Positions 24,744-33,289 of a DNA stretch of 64,000 nt are shown piece after piece. The stretch covers positions 62,001 through 126,000 of the forward strand of contig JAVBMT010000017.1 of assembly GCA_031552195.1 (NCBI GenBank), given 5' to 3'. The first letter of the stretch is position 1. Each line of letters begins with the position of its first letter. Below the pieces are notes generated by a model. That model searched no databases and was not told the origin of the DNA. It was given only the letters and a program-made list of their open reading frames with translations. A program made the translations under genes and the position numbers. The stretch comes from JAVBMP01 sp031552195 (GTDB lineage: Bacteria > Desulfobacterota > Desulfovibrionia > Desulfovibrionales > Desulfovibrionaceae).

Positions 24744-26210
24744 ATGCAGATATACAATTCAATGACGCGGCGCAAGGAAACGTTCGAGCCGGTTACTCCG
24801 GGCAAAGTCAATATGTACGTGTGCGGCATAACCGCCTACGACCTTTGCCATATCGGGCACGCCCGCTCGGCGGTGGTGTTCGACGTGCTGGCCCGTTACC
24901 TGCGCCGGGGCGGATTCGACCTTTTTTTCGCGCGCAACTTTACCGACGTTGACGATAAAATAATCAACAAGGCCAACCAGGAAGGCATCTCCAGCCAGGA
25001 AGTGGCGGAAAAATACATCACGGCCTTTTATGAAGACATGGACAGGCTCGGCGTGCTCCGGGCGGACCTTGAACCCAGGGCCACCGAGCATATCGGCGAC
25101 ATGATCGCCATTTGCCTGAAGCTTATTGAAAGCGGCAAGGCTTATGCAACCCCTTCCGGCGACGTATATTTCCGGGTGCGTTCTTTTTCCGAATACGGCA
25201 AACTTTCCGGACGCAACATAGATGATATGAGGGCCGGGGCCAGAGTCGCGCCGGGAGAGGAAAAGGAAGACCCGCTCGATTTCGCCCTCTGGAAGGCGGC
25301 CAAGCCGGGTGAGCCTTCATGGGAAAGCCCCTGGGGCGCCGGGCGGCCCGGCTGGCATATTGAATGTTCGGCCATGAGCGAAAAGCATATGACCCTGCCT
25401 CTGGATATCCACGGGGGCGGGCAGGACCTTATCTTCCCGCATCACGAGAATGAAATAGCCCAAAGCGAGGCCGCCCTGGGCAAGGCTTTGAGCAAATATT
25501 GGGTGCATAACGGCTTCGTGCAGGTCGACGCGGAAAAGATGTCCAAATCTTTGGGGAATTTCAAGACCATACGCGATATCCTGGAAAACTACCTGCCGGA
25601 GACCCTGCGCTTTTTCCTGCTCACGCGCCATTACCGCAGCCCGATAGATTTCAGTTACGCCGGCATGGACGACGCGGAAAAAAACTTGAAACGGTTTTAT
25701 GAAACGTTGCAGCAACTCGAGCTTGAACTGCAAAAAGAAAACTGGGCGGCCCAGTTGCCGGAAAAAAACGTTCAGGCTTTCCGTGCGGAGCTGGCAGAGC
25801 TTGAAAATAGCCTTAAGGAAAGTTTTGAGGACGACCTGAACACCGCCGCCGCGATAGGGCACCTGAACAGCCTGGCCCGGTTCGGCAACCGCCTGCTTGA
25901 AGACAAGGCCATGCGCAAAAGCCTGAGCGGGCGTGATTTAATGCGCGCGGTGAAAGATTGCTTTGCCGACTGGGGGGCGGTGCTCGGCCTTTTCTCCCAG
26001 GTTCCTTCCTCTTTCCTGCATGACTTGAAAGAACAGGGCGTCAAGCGTAAAGGCATAGATACCAAAGCTATAGACGGGCTGCTGCAAAAACGCCTTGAAG
26101 CCAAGAAGCAAAAGGACTTCGCGGCTTCAGACGCCTTTCGCGCCCAGTTGAACGGGCTTGGGGTTGAGGTGCGCGACACCCCCTCAGGGCAGGTGTGGGA
26201 TTTGCTGTAA
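24744..26210 (+). CDS. cysS: cysteinyl-tRNA synthetase
   Basis: 488 residues, full length. YVCGITAYDLCHIGHARS holds the zinc Cys and the HIGH box (HIGH, about 36-39). WHIECSAM and HHENE supply further zinc ligands, and EKMSKSLGNF is the KMSKS loop (about 268). The C-terminal DALR-like anticodon domain follows. It charges tRNA-Cys and is essential. GGAG is present 6-7 nt before the ATG. Confidence 0.97.
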   Translation: MQIYNSMTRRKETFEPVTPGKVNMYVCGITAYDLCHIGHARSAVVFDVLARYLRRGGFDLFFARNFTDVDDKIINKANQEGISSQEVAEKYITAFYEDMDRLGVLRADLEPRATEHIGDMIAICLKLIESGKAYATPSGDVYFRVRSFSEYGKLSGRNIDDMRAGARVAPGEEKEDPLDFALWKAAKPGEPSWESPWGAGRPGWHIECSAMSEKHMTLPLDIHGGGQDLIFPHHENEIAQSEAALGKALSKYWVHNGFVQVDAEKMSKSLGNFKTIRDILENYLPETLRFFLLTRHYRSPIDFSYAGMDDAEKNLKRFYETLQQLELELQKENWAAQLPEKNVQAFRAELAELENSLKESFEDDLNTAAAIGHLNSLARFGNRLLEDKAMRKSLSGRDLMRAVKDCFADWGAVLGLFSQVPSSFLHDLKEQGVKRKGIDTKAIDGLLQKRLEAKKQKDFAASDAFRAQLNGLGVEVRDTPSGQVWDLL

Positions 26211-26338
26211 AGGAGGCGCACTTCGGTGCAAATGGATATTTCATCTTTTTGACGGAAAAAAATTCCCTGATTCTTCGGATAGCGAAGGTTTCTTTTTCAT
26301 AACATGTTGTAATTAAAGAACTGACTTTTGGGCGGTCT

Positions 26339-26355
26339 TTGGCATGCAAGATGCA
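26339..26355 (+). promoter_or_regulatory. sigma-54-type promoter for flgD
   Basis: TTGGCATGCAAGATGCA matches the consensus TTGGCACG-N4-TTGCA at all but two defined positions, with GG and GC exactly 12 bases apart. Transcription would begin near 26366, 35 nt before the preferred flgD start. Hook genes are sigma-54-dependent in many flagellated proteobacteria, which supports the call. Confidence 0.7.
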
Positions 26356-26400
26356 TGCGTTAGCGGCAACAGGCAAAATTTAACCGCCGGGAGTGAGTTT

Positions 26401-27153
26401 ATGGGAGTTGAGTCGATTTTAGGGCAGGCCGAATTGAACGCTGCCTCCAAGCAAAGCCAGAACAAAGTTCAGAATGACAAGGAAATGTTTCTGAAATTGC
26501 TGGTGGCTCAGCTGTCCCATCAGGACCCGTTAAACCCGGTGGAAGACAAGGAATTCGTCGCCCAGCTCGCCCAGTTCACCCAGCTTGAAGAATTGCAGAA
26601 GATCAACGAAGGCGTTGAATCAGTGGTCAAGGTTTCGGAAAAGGCCCAATTCAACAACGCCGTGTCTCTTATGGGCACCACAGTTGTCGCGGAAGGCGGC
26701 GTGCTGATCAAGGGCAAGATGGAAGTGCCGAAATACGACAAAGACGGAAAGGTGGTTGTAGATAGCGACAACAAGCCGGTTATGGAGACAAAGGTCGGCG
26801 CTTCCGACGTTTATTACAGAAGCGATTACGACACCGCCAGCACCACCGTCACCATTGTGGACGCGGCTGGAAAAATCGTTTACAGCGCCGGGCTCGGCCC
26901 CTCCGTGGGCGGCGTCACGAACAAATTTACCTGGGACGGCCGTGACCCCAACGGCAACGAAGTCAAAGACGGAGCTTACAGCATCAGCTTTACCGGGTCG
27001 GACCAGGACGGGAAGGGCAGGCTCTTTACGACTGAAATTGCCGGAACCGTTTACGCGGTGGAATCCGTCGACGGCAAATACATGCTGCATCTTACGGACG
27101 GGCGCACGGTCAATTACGCCACCGTCGGCATGGTGGGCATTTCCAAAACCTGA
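26401..27153 (+). CDS. flgD: flagellar hook capping protein
   Basis: 250 residues from the ATG at 26401 (GGGAG about 8 nt upstream); the upstream ATG at 26344 lies within the promoter. The conserved N-terminal FlgD core is NDKEMFLKLLVAQLSHQDPL (about 22-41) and FVAQLAQFTQLEELQKI. The C-terminal half contains FlgD Ig-like and Tudor-like parts (TWDGRDPNGNEVKDGAYSI). FlgD caps the growing hook so FlgE can polymerise. The usual partners flgE and fliK are not adjacent; this gene is followed by a hairpin and a convergent gene. Confidence 0.93.
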   Translation: MGVESILGQAELNAASKQSQNKVQNDKEMFLKLLVAQLSHQDPLNPVEDKEFVAQLAQFTQLEELQKINEGVESVVKVSEKAQFNNAVSLMGTTVVAEGGVLIKGKMEVPKYDKDGKVVVDSDNKPVMETKVGASDVYYRSDYDTASTTVTIVDAAGKIVYSAGLGPSVGGVTNKFTWDGRDPNGNEVKDGAYSISFTGSDQDGKGRLFTTEIAGTVYAVESVDGKYMLHLTDGRTVNYATVGMVGISKT

Positions 27154-27175
27154 GATCAATTATTACTGATAGACA

Positions 27176-27207
27176 GAACGGCGGCTCCGGATTCGGGGCC
27201 GCCGTTC
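27176..27207. terminator. 13-bp hairpin between convergent genes
   Basis: GAACGGCGGCTCC and GGGGCCGCCGTTC pair over 13 bp with one wobble and a 6-nt loop. It lies 23 nt after flgD and 17 nt after the end of the convergent gene, so it can serve both strands. No long T-run. Confidence 0.65.
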
Positions 27208-27223
27208 TCATTGCGGGCGGAAT

Positions 27224-27730
27224 TCAGAAGGGCGGTGTTGATAAAAACGCCAGGCTGTCGCCGTTGGAGCTTTTATCCGCCAGTTTCAGCAGCCGCTCGG
27301 CCAGCACGCCCGGAGCAATGCGCTCTTTGGCCATTTCCGTGCCCAGCAGTGACTTCGTCTCGTTCATAGGCTGGCTGTCATAGGCCTGTTGCAGTTCTGC
27401 CTCAAAGGCCTCGCGCAACTTGGCGAAAGAACGTTCAACTTCCGGGTAGGCGTTATCTTCGCGCCAAGGCAGGCGCAAGCTCTGTTTCCAGATTCGCCCT
27501 TTATGCGAAGGAGTTTCCAAGGCGTAGAAACCTTTGGGGGGCAGGCCGGCCCGTTCATGCTGCCCCGGGTAGCAGTGTTCCTGCCACGAATCCGGCGGTT
27601 CCGGAATTTCCGACTCAATGCGCAAGAAGGGCATGGCCAGCGCTTTTTCATGTTCTTCCAGCAGAACGCTATAATTCAATTCCGGGCGTATATTGCCGCG
27701 TTTTTTGTTTATGCTCCATTCAATTTTCAT
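27224..27730 (-). CDS. hypothetical protein linked to MoxR/DUF2201 genes
   Basis: 168 residues, soluble, no signal peptide or membrane segment, rich in Glu, Trp and Pro in the first half (EPPDSWQEHCYPG). A helical second half includes EVERSFAKLREAFEAELQQA. I recognise no family. AGGGACAG precedes the ATG. It is the last of three same-strand genes after the MoxR ATPase and the VWA-like protein (gap 85 nt), so it may be the third partner of that module. Confidence 0.6.
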   Translation of the reverse strand: MKIEWSINKKRGNIRPELNYSVLLEEHEKALAMPFLRIESEIPEPPDSWQEHCYPGQHERAGLPPKGFYALETPSHKGRIWKQSLRLPWREDNAYPEVERSFAKLREAFEAELQQAYDSQPMNETKSLLGTEMAKERIAPGVLAERLLKLADKSSNGDSLAFLSTPPF

Positions 27731-27815
27731 TGAAGCTGTCCCTTATGCGGTTTCCGTTGGGCGTTATCTTACGGGCGAGGTAAAATCAGGTTGCGTTTTT
27801 TTGCGCCCGCCGGTT

Positions 27816-29189
27816 TCAGTCGAGGTAAACCAGTTCTCCGAAGGGCGGCAAGGTTGAGGCCCCGCTTTCGGGTTTGCCGCCCGTAACCGCCCAGAGCACA
27901 GGAAATTCCGGCTCTTCGGGAAAGCGGTCGCATTCGAGATCAGTAAACCAGAGCAGGGCGGCCGGGTTCAGTTCTCTTTCCTTCAAATGCGCCCCCACGG
28001 GACGGTAATCGGTTCCCCCTCCTCCCGTCGGAGTCAGGCGGAAAGGCAAATCCTGCCTGGTCAGGGTCGGCCCTTCATACACCTGGGTGTCGTGAAAAAA
28101 TATGGAGAGCGTAGTGTCAAAGTTTTCAAGGATAGAGGAAAGTTCTGAACAGAAACGGGCCAGGGCGTCTTCATCCACTGAGCCGGAACTGTCAACGGCC
28201 AGAACGAGTTCCGGCAGGCGCGGCTCAAGCATCGAGGGCAGGTAGATGTTCTGGAACAGATAGCGGCGGTTAGGCTGCGACCACGAATAGTCGCCTATGC
28301 GGCAGTTTTCCAGAAAACGGCGCAAAAGCTCGCGCCAGTCTAGCGGCGGCGGGGCGATTTTGCGCAGAAAACGTGAAAGTCCGGCCGGAACGTCTCCCAT
28401 ATTCAGGGCGCGCTGAGCGGCCTGCTGCACTGATATTTCGGCTTCTCGCTCCGCGTTTTCACGGGAATGCCGCTCGTTTTTTTCACTGACGGTCGGGTGG
28501 TCGCGCACCTCGCCCTGAAAATTTTTCATCTCGCCAAGGTGTTGATTTCCCGCTTCGCCGCTAACGGACAAGGCCCCTCCGTTTGCCTTCAGCGTTCCTT
28601 TTTCATGGTTTTCACCGTCCGCCGCGCCCCCGTTGTCGTTTCCATCTTCGTCTTCACCGGCTCCGCCGCGTGCCCCGTCAGAGAATTCGGCGCTGTCGCT
28701 TTCGCCGTCCGGCATGGAGTTTTTCGCTCCGCCCCTGGCTTCTTCTTCCCGCAGGCGGAGCAGGGCCGCATAGATATCGTCAACGGAGCGCCCGGAATAT
28801 TTGGGGTCGAACGTAAAGCCTTCCGGCAAGGAAAAGCCGGATTCTAGAAGAATCTGGTTGATAGCAAGGTCGCAGGCCTTGTTCCACATGCCTTCTTCCC
28901 GCGCGCCGCGCCGCAGGTTGTGGCGGCAGGCCAGGTGCATGATTTCATGGGCCTGGGCGCCCACCAGCTTGTCTTCAGACAGGGCGCAGGCATACAGGGG
29001 GTTGCAGGCCAGGGTTTTGCCGTCCGTCCAGAGGTCGCGGCAGTTTTCATCTTCAGCCAGGTTCAGCCTTAGAGCCAGCGAGCCGAAAAAAGGATGGTCA
29101 AGCACAAGTTTCGCCCTTGCCCTGGTCATGGCCGTTCTGGCTTTGGCTTTAAGGCTTTCAGTTTCTGTGGCAGCGGGAATATCGTTCAT
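27816..29189 (-). CDS. DUF2201 protein: metallopeptidase-like plus VWA-like domains
   Basis: 457 residues. The N-terminal domain (about 10-170) carries AHEIMHLACRH, an HExxH-type zinc motif of the DUF2201_N putative peptidase group. A long acidic, Gly-rich linker (about 150-250) follows. The C-terminal domain (about 300-457) is VWA-like with VLAVDSSGSVDEDAL, a MIDAS-type DxSxS metal site. Such proteins are found beside MoxR ATPases, which are thought to remodel or load the VWA protein's partner. The gene begins 6 nt after the ATPase stop and lacks a clear ribosome site, suggesting translational coupling. Confidence 0.85.
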   Translation of the reverse strand: MNDIPAATETESLKAKARTAMTRARAKLVLDHPFFGSLALRLNLAEDENCRDLWTDGKTLACNPLYACALSEDKLVGAQAHEIMHLACRHNLRRGAREEGMWNKACDLAINQILLESGFSLPEGFTFDPKYSGRSVDDIYAALLRLREEEARGGAKNSMPDGESDSAEFSDGARGGAGEDEDGNDNGGAADGENHEKGTLKANGGALSVSGEAGNQHLGEMKNFQGEVRDHPTVSEKNERHSRENAEREAEISVQQAAQRALNMGDVPAGLSRFLRKIAPPPLDWRELLRRFLENCRIGDYSWSQPNRRYLFQNIYLPSMLEPRLPELVLAVDSSGSVDEDALARFCSELSSILENFDTTLSIFFHDTQVYEGPTLTRQDLPFRLTPTGGGGTDYRPVGAHLKERELNPAALLWFTDLECDRFPEEPEFPVLWAVTGGKPESGASTLPPFGELVYLD

Positions 29190-29195
29190 AATTTT

Positions 29196-30188
29196 TTACA
29201 TAAGCACATGGGCGTTGGCTTCGGCCCATCCGGCAAAAGCCTCTGTTCCGACTATTCCGGAATTATGGCAAACGGCGTCGCGCATAAGCAGAACGCTGAA
29301 TTCAGGCTCCAGCCGGGCGGCATAAGCGACAAGCGCGGGCATGGTCTCCGGTCCGGCTTTTCTGGCCAGGGCCTCGCAAAGAGCGTACGTGACGGCCGGG
29401 TCGGCAGGCACGGGCGCTTCTTCCGGCTTTGCCATGATCAATTCTATTTCCGGCAATTCGCGCCATATTTTCAAGAAACCGGCAAATTCCGCGGCCGCGC
29501 TCGTTCCCACCGTTCCCTGGAACAGCTGGTATTCGATTTCCGGCTGAGGTTTGGCTTTGAGAATGTTGGAGAGGAATTCCCACGACCGGGGAGAGGCGAA
29601 AGCCTTGGTTTCGGCTGCCGGGTTGAAGTCGTGCAGCAACTTCGGCCTGAAACGCAGAAAAGCTATTATTTCCGGGCAGATTTCAGCCTCTTGGGCCCAG
29701 CGTATCCAATCGTCAAGGTCGGTTTCGAAATCAAGATGCACCATGCGGTTGGCAAGGGCGGAAGGCATCCTGTGTGTTACGGCCCGGTCTTTTTCCCTGT
29801 TTCCGGCGGCGATGACGGTCCATCCGTCCGGCAGCCGGTATTCGCCTATGCGCCTGTCCAGAACGAGCTGATAGCAGGCCGCCTGAACAAGCGGAGGGGC
29901 CGCGTTCAGTTCATCCAGAAAAATAATTCCCCGCTCTTCGTCTTTTTCCGACGGAAGAAAACCCGGCGGACACCAGACGGCCGAGTTGTCAGCGGCAATG
30001 CGCGGCAAGCCGCGCAGGTCCACGGGGTCTAACAACACGGCGCGTATGTCGCGCAAGGCCATGCCGCTGTTACTGGCGACCTGGTTCACCACCCGGCTTT
30101 TGCCGACGCCGGGCGCTCCCCATATGAACACGGGCTGTTTAACGTTTACAAGGGTGTGCAGGGCCATGGTTATTTGAGCAGGGGTCAT
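29196..30188 (-). CDS. MoxR-like AAA+ ATPase
   Basis: 330 residues from the ATG at 30188 (AGAGGA 8 nt upstream). Walker A is GAPGVGKS (about 25-32), Walker B IIFLDELNAAP (about 90-100), and the sensor region includes TVIAAGNREKDRAV, with a DWIRWAQEAEI segment later. MoxR ATPases act as chaperones in assembling metalloenzymes or surface structures, generally with a VWA partner, as here. The target is unknown. Confidence 0.88.
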   Translation of the reverse strand: MTPAQITMALHTLVNVKQPVFIWGAPGVGKSRVVNQVASNSGMALRDIRAVLLDPVDLRGLPRIAADNSAVWCPPGFLPSEKDEERGIIFLDELNAAPPLVQAACYQLVLDRRIGEYRLPDGWTVIAAGNREKDRAVTHRMPSALANRMVHLDFETDLDDWIRWAQEAEICPEIIAFLRFRPKLLHDFNPAAETKAFASPRSWEFLSNILKAKPQPEIEYQLFQGTVGTSAAAEFAGFLKIWRELPEIELIMAKPEEAPVPADPAVTYALCEALARKAGPETMPALVAYAARLEPEFSVLLMRDAVCHNSGIVGTEAFAGWAEANAHVLM

Positions 30189-30295
30189 GAGTATTGTCCT
30201 CTGAAAGCCGGATGTTGTTTTTTGAGCCATGAGGTTTAAAATGCTCGCGGCGACGGCCTGCATACTGTAACAAAATGAAAATGAAAGTCAATCGC

Positions 30296-30344
30296 ATAAC
30301 AGCGTGGGCGAACTCCGTAATGCTGAATTCGCCCACGCTGTTAT
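30296..30344. repeat. 17-bp perfect inverted repeat
   Basis: ATAACAGCGTGGGCGAA (30296-30312) is matched exactly by its complement at 30328-30344 around a 15-nt loop. On the plus strand TTTACA follows, giving a weak terminator look, but no plus-strand gene precedes it. It sits about 110 bp upstream of the MoxR start and may lie in that gene's leader, or be an operator. Confidence 0.6.
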
Positions 30345-30546
30345 TTTACAGGCAAGGCATGACGGACTCTTGCAATATCCGGGCTTGCGCGTATGCGGAA
30401 AATAGCGGCCGTAACCTTGCTAAACTGGAGGCAGCCCCTGGAATGCGTTATGATTTTACGGACGTTTTTTTGTTTTTTCGACGCTGCCGCCTAAACGGCG
30501 CGCAAAGTTTTAGGGTTACATGAAAGAATAATGGTATCAGACGGTT

Positions 30547-30684
30547 GTGAAGCTGGAAAAATATCTTGACCCTCTTGATAATTTTAAAAAGTTTATTATA
30601 ATACCAGACTATATAGATACGAATTATACGAGGTTGTTTTTAGCCCATATTATTCTTGGCGAGAACGGGCGAATCAAAGTTTAA
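30547..30684 (+). CDS. possible small AT-rich ORF
   Basis: A 45-codon frame from GTG reads like protein (begins VKLEKYLDPLDNFKKF and ends GENGRIKV) and is much more AT-rich than the neighbourhood. No ribosome site and no family are evident. It may be a fragment of a transferred gene; the coding status is doubtful. Confidence 0.25.
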   Translation: MKLEKYLDPLDNFKKFIIIPDYIDTNYTRLFLAHIILGENGRIKV

Positions 30685-30799
30685 GATTACATAGTTATTG
30701 CTGGGTTGACAGTTATTGCTTCCGCCTGTTTTGTGCATGCCGGAAGTTTTTATGCCCGAGGCTTTTGCGTAGGGGAACGCTCATTTTTTTGAGGACAAC

Positions 30800-33214
30800 A
30801 TGACTACAAAAATTAAAATTATCAGCGGTTTTGTCTTAATGATTTTGCTGACGTGCATTTTCGCTGTGTCAAGTTACCTGAACGCCATCAACACTGTGGA
30901 GGGGGTAAGCGAAAGCAAGCGCTTGTCTTTGCTGAACGTTGCAACCAGCAATATGTCGGCCAATTTTTACAACGCCGGAATGAACGTTTTTCGTTTTCTG
31001 GACTGGGAAAATCCGCAGCTGATGGAAACAGCCCTTCAGCAGCTTAACAACGGCATAGCGGAAATAGACAAATCCATGCAGTTGACCCACAAACCTGACC
31101 GTAAGTCCGGGCTGGAAGCAATGCGCAAGCAGGCTGCCGACCTTAAAGACCACCAGGCTAAAATCCAGACCCTGCTGGTCGATGCCCATGCCATGTACAA
31201 TAAGGACGTCGTGGGTGAAATACGCACGCTTTCAGCCTTGTTCGTGAGTATGCTCAAGATGGCCAAAGATCTGGACAACGCCGCCGTTCTTTACCAGGCG
31301 GGCGTGGCTGTGAACGGAATTTCCGGCATACGCGGGCCGTTGGCCAGATACGCCCAGAACCGGACGGAAGAAGACGCCAAGCTCAGCCGTGAACGCCTTG
31401 ACGCGTTGCATGAGGCTTTAAAAGGGCTTGATCCTCTGCTGGTATCCGATGCCGGACGCAAGGCGTATGACAAAATTATGGATTCTTACGCAAAGGTGAA
31501 CGCCGCCTTTGACGCCATGCACACGAAACTGGCCGAGACCAACAAAACGTTGGACGTTTTTATCGCCACCCTGAACAAACTTACCGCGGCGGCGGACGGC
31601 ATGAGCGCTGCGGTTGACGTAGACTCAAACGAAACGACCAACCAGCTGCTCACCCGCAGCGATTCCAGCAAGACCAACGTGTCTGTTCTGGCGGCTGTAG
31701 GCCTTATTTTGGGCATCGGCATAACCTTGTTCATTGTTCTCGGCCTTAACCGGACCCTGAACGAGCTCGGTCTTTTCGCTTCAGCCGTTTCCAAAGGGGA
31801 TTTGACCCGCGAAGTCAAGGTCAGGGAAGGCGGAGAGATCGGTGCGGTAGTAGGCGCGCTCAAGGGCGTTTCCGACGTGCTCAAGCGCATAATAAGCGAA
31901 TACGGCACCCTGGAGAAGGAAGTCGAAAACGGCAACCTGGCCGTTCAGGCCGAGGCGTCGCATTTTTCCGGTGAATTCTCCACCCTGGTCAAGGGAACGA
32001 ACAACATACTTCAGCGTTTTCGTTCCATTATAGATAATCTTCCCTCGCCCGTGCTCACCATGACCAGGGATTACAGGGCTATTTACATGAACACCAGCGG
32101 ACGCGAGCTGGCGGGAGAAAATTACAAGGGCAAAACCTGCGGCGAACTGTTCAATCGTGACGATTACGGAAGTTCTGCCGATGCGCTGGCTAAAGCTGTC
32201 CAGACCTTGCGTGTCCACCACGGCGAAACCCGCGCCCACCCGCGCGGCAAAACGCTTGACGTCAGCTACAGCAGCATTCCCGTGCTTGATGGCGGCGGTA
32301 AGCTGAATTACATCCTGCAACTTATAACGGACATTACCGCCATAAAGTCCACTCAGCGGACTATCGTTGAAGTTGCAACCCAGGCGCAGGATATAGCCAA
32401 CCGGGTGGCCGCCGCTTCTGAACAGCTCTCCGCCCAGGTGGAACAAGTGAGCAGGGGAACTGAAATCCAGCGCGACAGGGCCGCTTCCACCGCCACGGCC
32501 ATGGAAGAAATGAACGCCACGGTGCTTGAGGTCGCGCGCAGCGCCGGCAAGGCCAGTGAACAGGCCGAGGCCACGAGAGACAAAGCCCAGTATGGTTCCG
32601 ATGTCGTGAACAAGGTCATAGAAGCCATCCACCAGGTTAACTCTGTCGCCTCAGAGCTGCAGACGAATATGCAAGACCTCGGCAAGCAGGCTGAATCCAT
32701 CGGCGGCGTCATGAACGTTATTTCCGACATTGCCGACCAAACCAACCTTCTGGCCTTGAACGCGGCCATTGAAGCGGCCCGCGCGGGCGAAGCCGGGCGC
32801 GGTTTCGCCGTTGTGGCCGATGAAGTTCGCAAGCTTGCGGAAAAGACCATGAGCGCCACCACTGAAGTCGGTTCCAGCATCAGCGGCATTCAGACTTCAA
32901 CCAGCACCAACATCAAACGTGTGCTTGAAGCGGCCCAAAACGTGCATAGCGCCACGGAACTGGCCGGAACATCCGGTGCGGCGCTCGGTGAAATCTTGCA
33001 GCTTGCGGCCAACAACTCTGGCCTGATAACCGGCATAGCCGCTGCGGCGGAAGAACAGTCAGCCACTTCCGATGAAATCAACCGCTCGGTTGAAGAAATA
33101 AACCGCATTGCCGGGGAAACGTCTTCCGGCATGATCCAGTCTTCCAGCGCCGTGCAGGAACTCTCTCAAATGGCTCAGGAGCTCAGACGCCTGCTGGAAA
33201 AACTGCGCGCATAG
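30800..33214 (+). CDS. methyl-accepting chemotaxis protein
   Basis: 804 residues. Membrane helix about 8-24, a helical periplasmic domain (about 28-290) resembling a four-helix-bundle sensor, a second helix (about 294-315), HAMP (about 316-370), a PAS-like domain (about 405-515, FRSIIDNLPSPVLTMTRDYR) and a signalling domain whose hairpin tip contains ADQTNLLALNAAIEAARAGE. No C-terminal pentapeptide for CheR docking. It transmits a periplasmic and perhaps a cytosolic (PAS) signal to CheA. GAGG lies 6 nt before the ATG. Monocistronic, followed by a terminator. Confidence 0.95.
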   Translation: MTTKIKIISGFVLMILLTCIFAVSSYLNAINTVEGVSESKRLSLLNVATSNMSANFYNAGMNVFRFLDWENPQLMETALQQLNNGIAEIDKSMQLTHKPDRKSGLEAMRKQAADLKDHQAKIQTLLVDAHAMYNKDVVGEIRTLSALFVSMLKMAKDLDNAAVLYQAGVAVNGISGIRGPLARYAQNRTEEDAKLSRERLDALHEALKGLDPLLVSDAGRKAYDKIMDSYAKVNAAFDAMHTKLAETNKTLDVFIATLNKLTAAADGMSAAVDVDSNETTNQLLTRSDSSKTNVSVLAAVGLILGIGITLFIVLGLNRTLNELGLFASAVSKGDLTREVKVREGGEIGAVVGALKGVSDVLKRIISEYGTLEKEVENGNLAVQAEASHFSGEFSTLVKGTNNILQRFRSIIDNLPSPVLTMTRDYRAIYMNTSGRELAGENYKGKTCGELFNRDDYGSSADALAKAVQTLRVHHGETRAHPRGKTLDVSYSSIPVLDGGGKLNYILQLITDITAIKSTQRTIVEVATQAQDIANRVAAASEQLSAQVEQVSRGTEIQRDRAASTATAMEEMNATVLEVARSAGKASEQAEATRDKAQYGSDVVNKVIEAIHQVNSVASELQTNMQDLGKQAESIGGVMNVISDIADQTNLLALNAAIEAARAGEAGRGFAVVADEVRKLAEKTMSATTEVGSSISGIQTSTSTNIKRVLEAAQNVHSATELAGTSGAALGEILQLAANNSGLITGIAAAAEEQSATSDEINRSVEEINRIAGETSSGMIQSSSAVQELSQMAQELRRLLEKLRA

Positions 33215-33242
33215 AACAAACGTCACGGTTATTATAGATTAG

Positions 33243-33281
33243 AAACGAGGGCGGCCCTGTATTGCGGGGCGGCCCTCGTTT
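33243..33281. terminator. hairpin between chemoreceptor and ABC-F genes
   Basis: AAACGAGGGC and GCCCTCGTTT form a 10-bp stem, then a G-G mismatch and an inner GCCC/GGGC. It sits between convergent genes and ends with T-rich sequence on the plus strand (TTTCTTCC); on the minus strand A-rich flank becomes TTTCTAATC. Likely bidirectional. Confidence 0.7.
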
Positions 33282-33289
33282 CTTCCGGT

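Larger units (their letters stand above)
30189..30799. other. 610-bp intergenic region before the chemoreceptor gene
   Basis: Besides the 17-bp inverted repeat and a short AT-rich ORF listed separately, this spacer contains A/T-rich DNA around 30590-30660 unlike its GC-rich surroundings. The MoxR promoter must lie at its left end and the chemoreceptor promoter at its right end. I could not fix a convincing -35/-10 pair for either. Confidence 0.4.
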
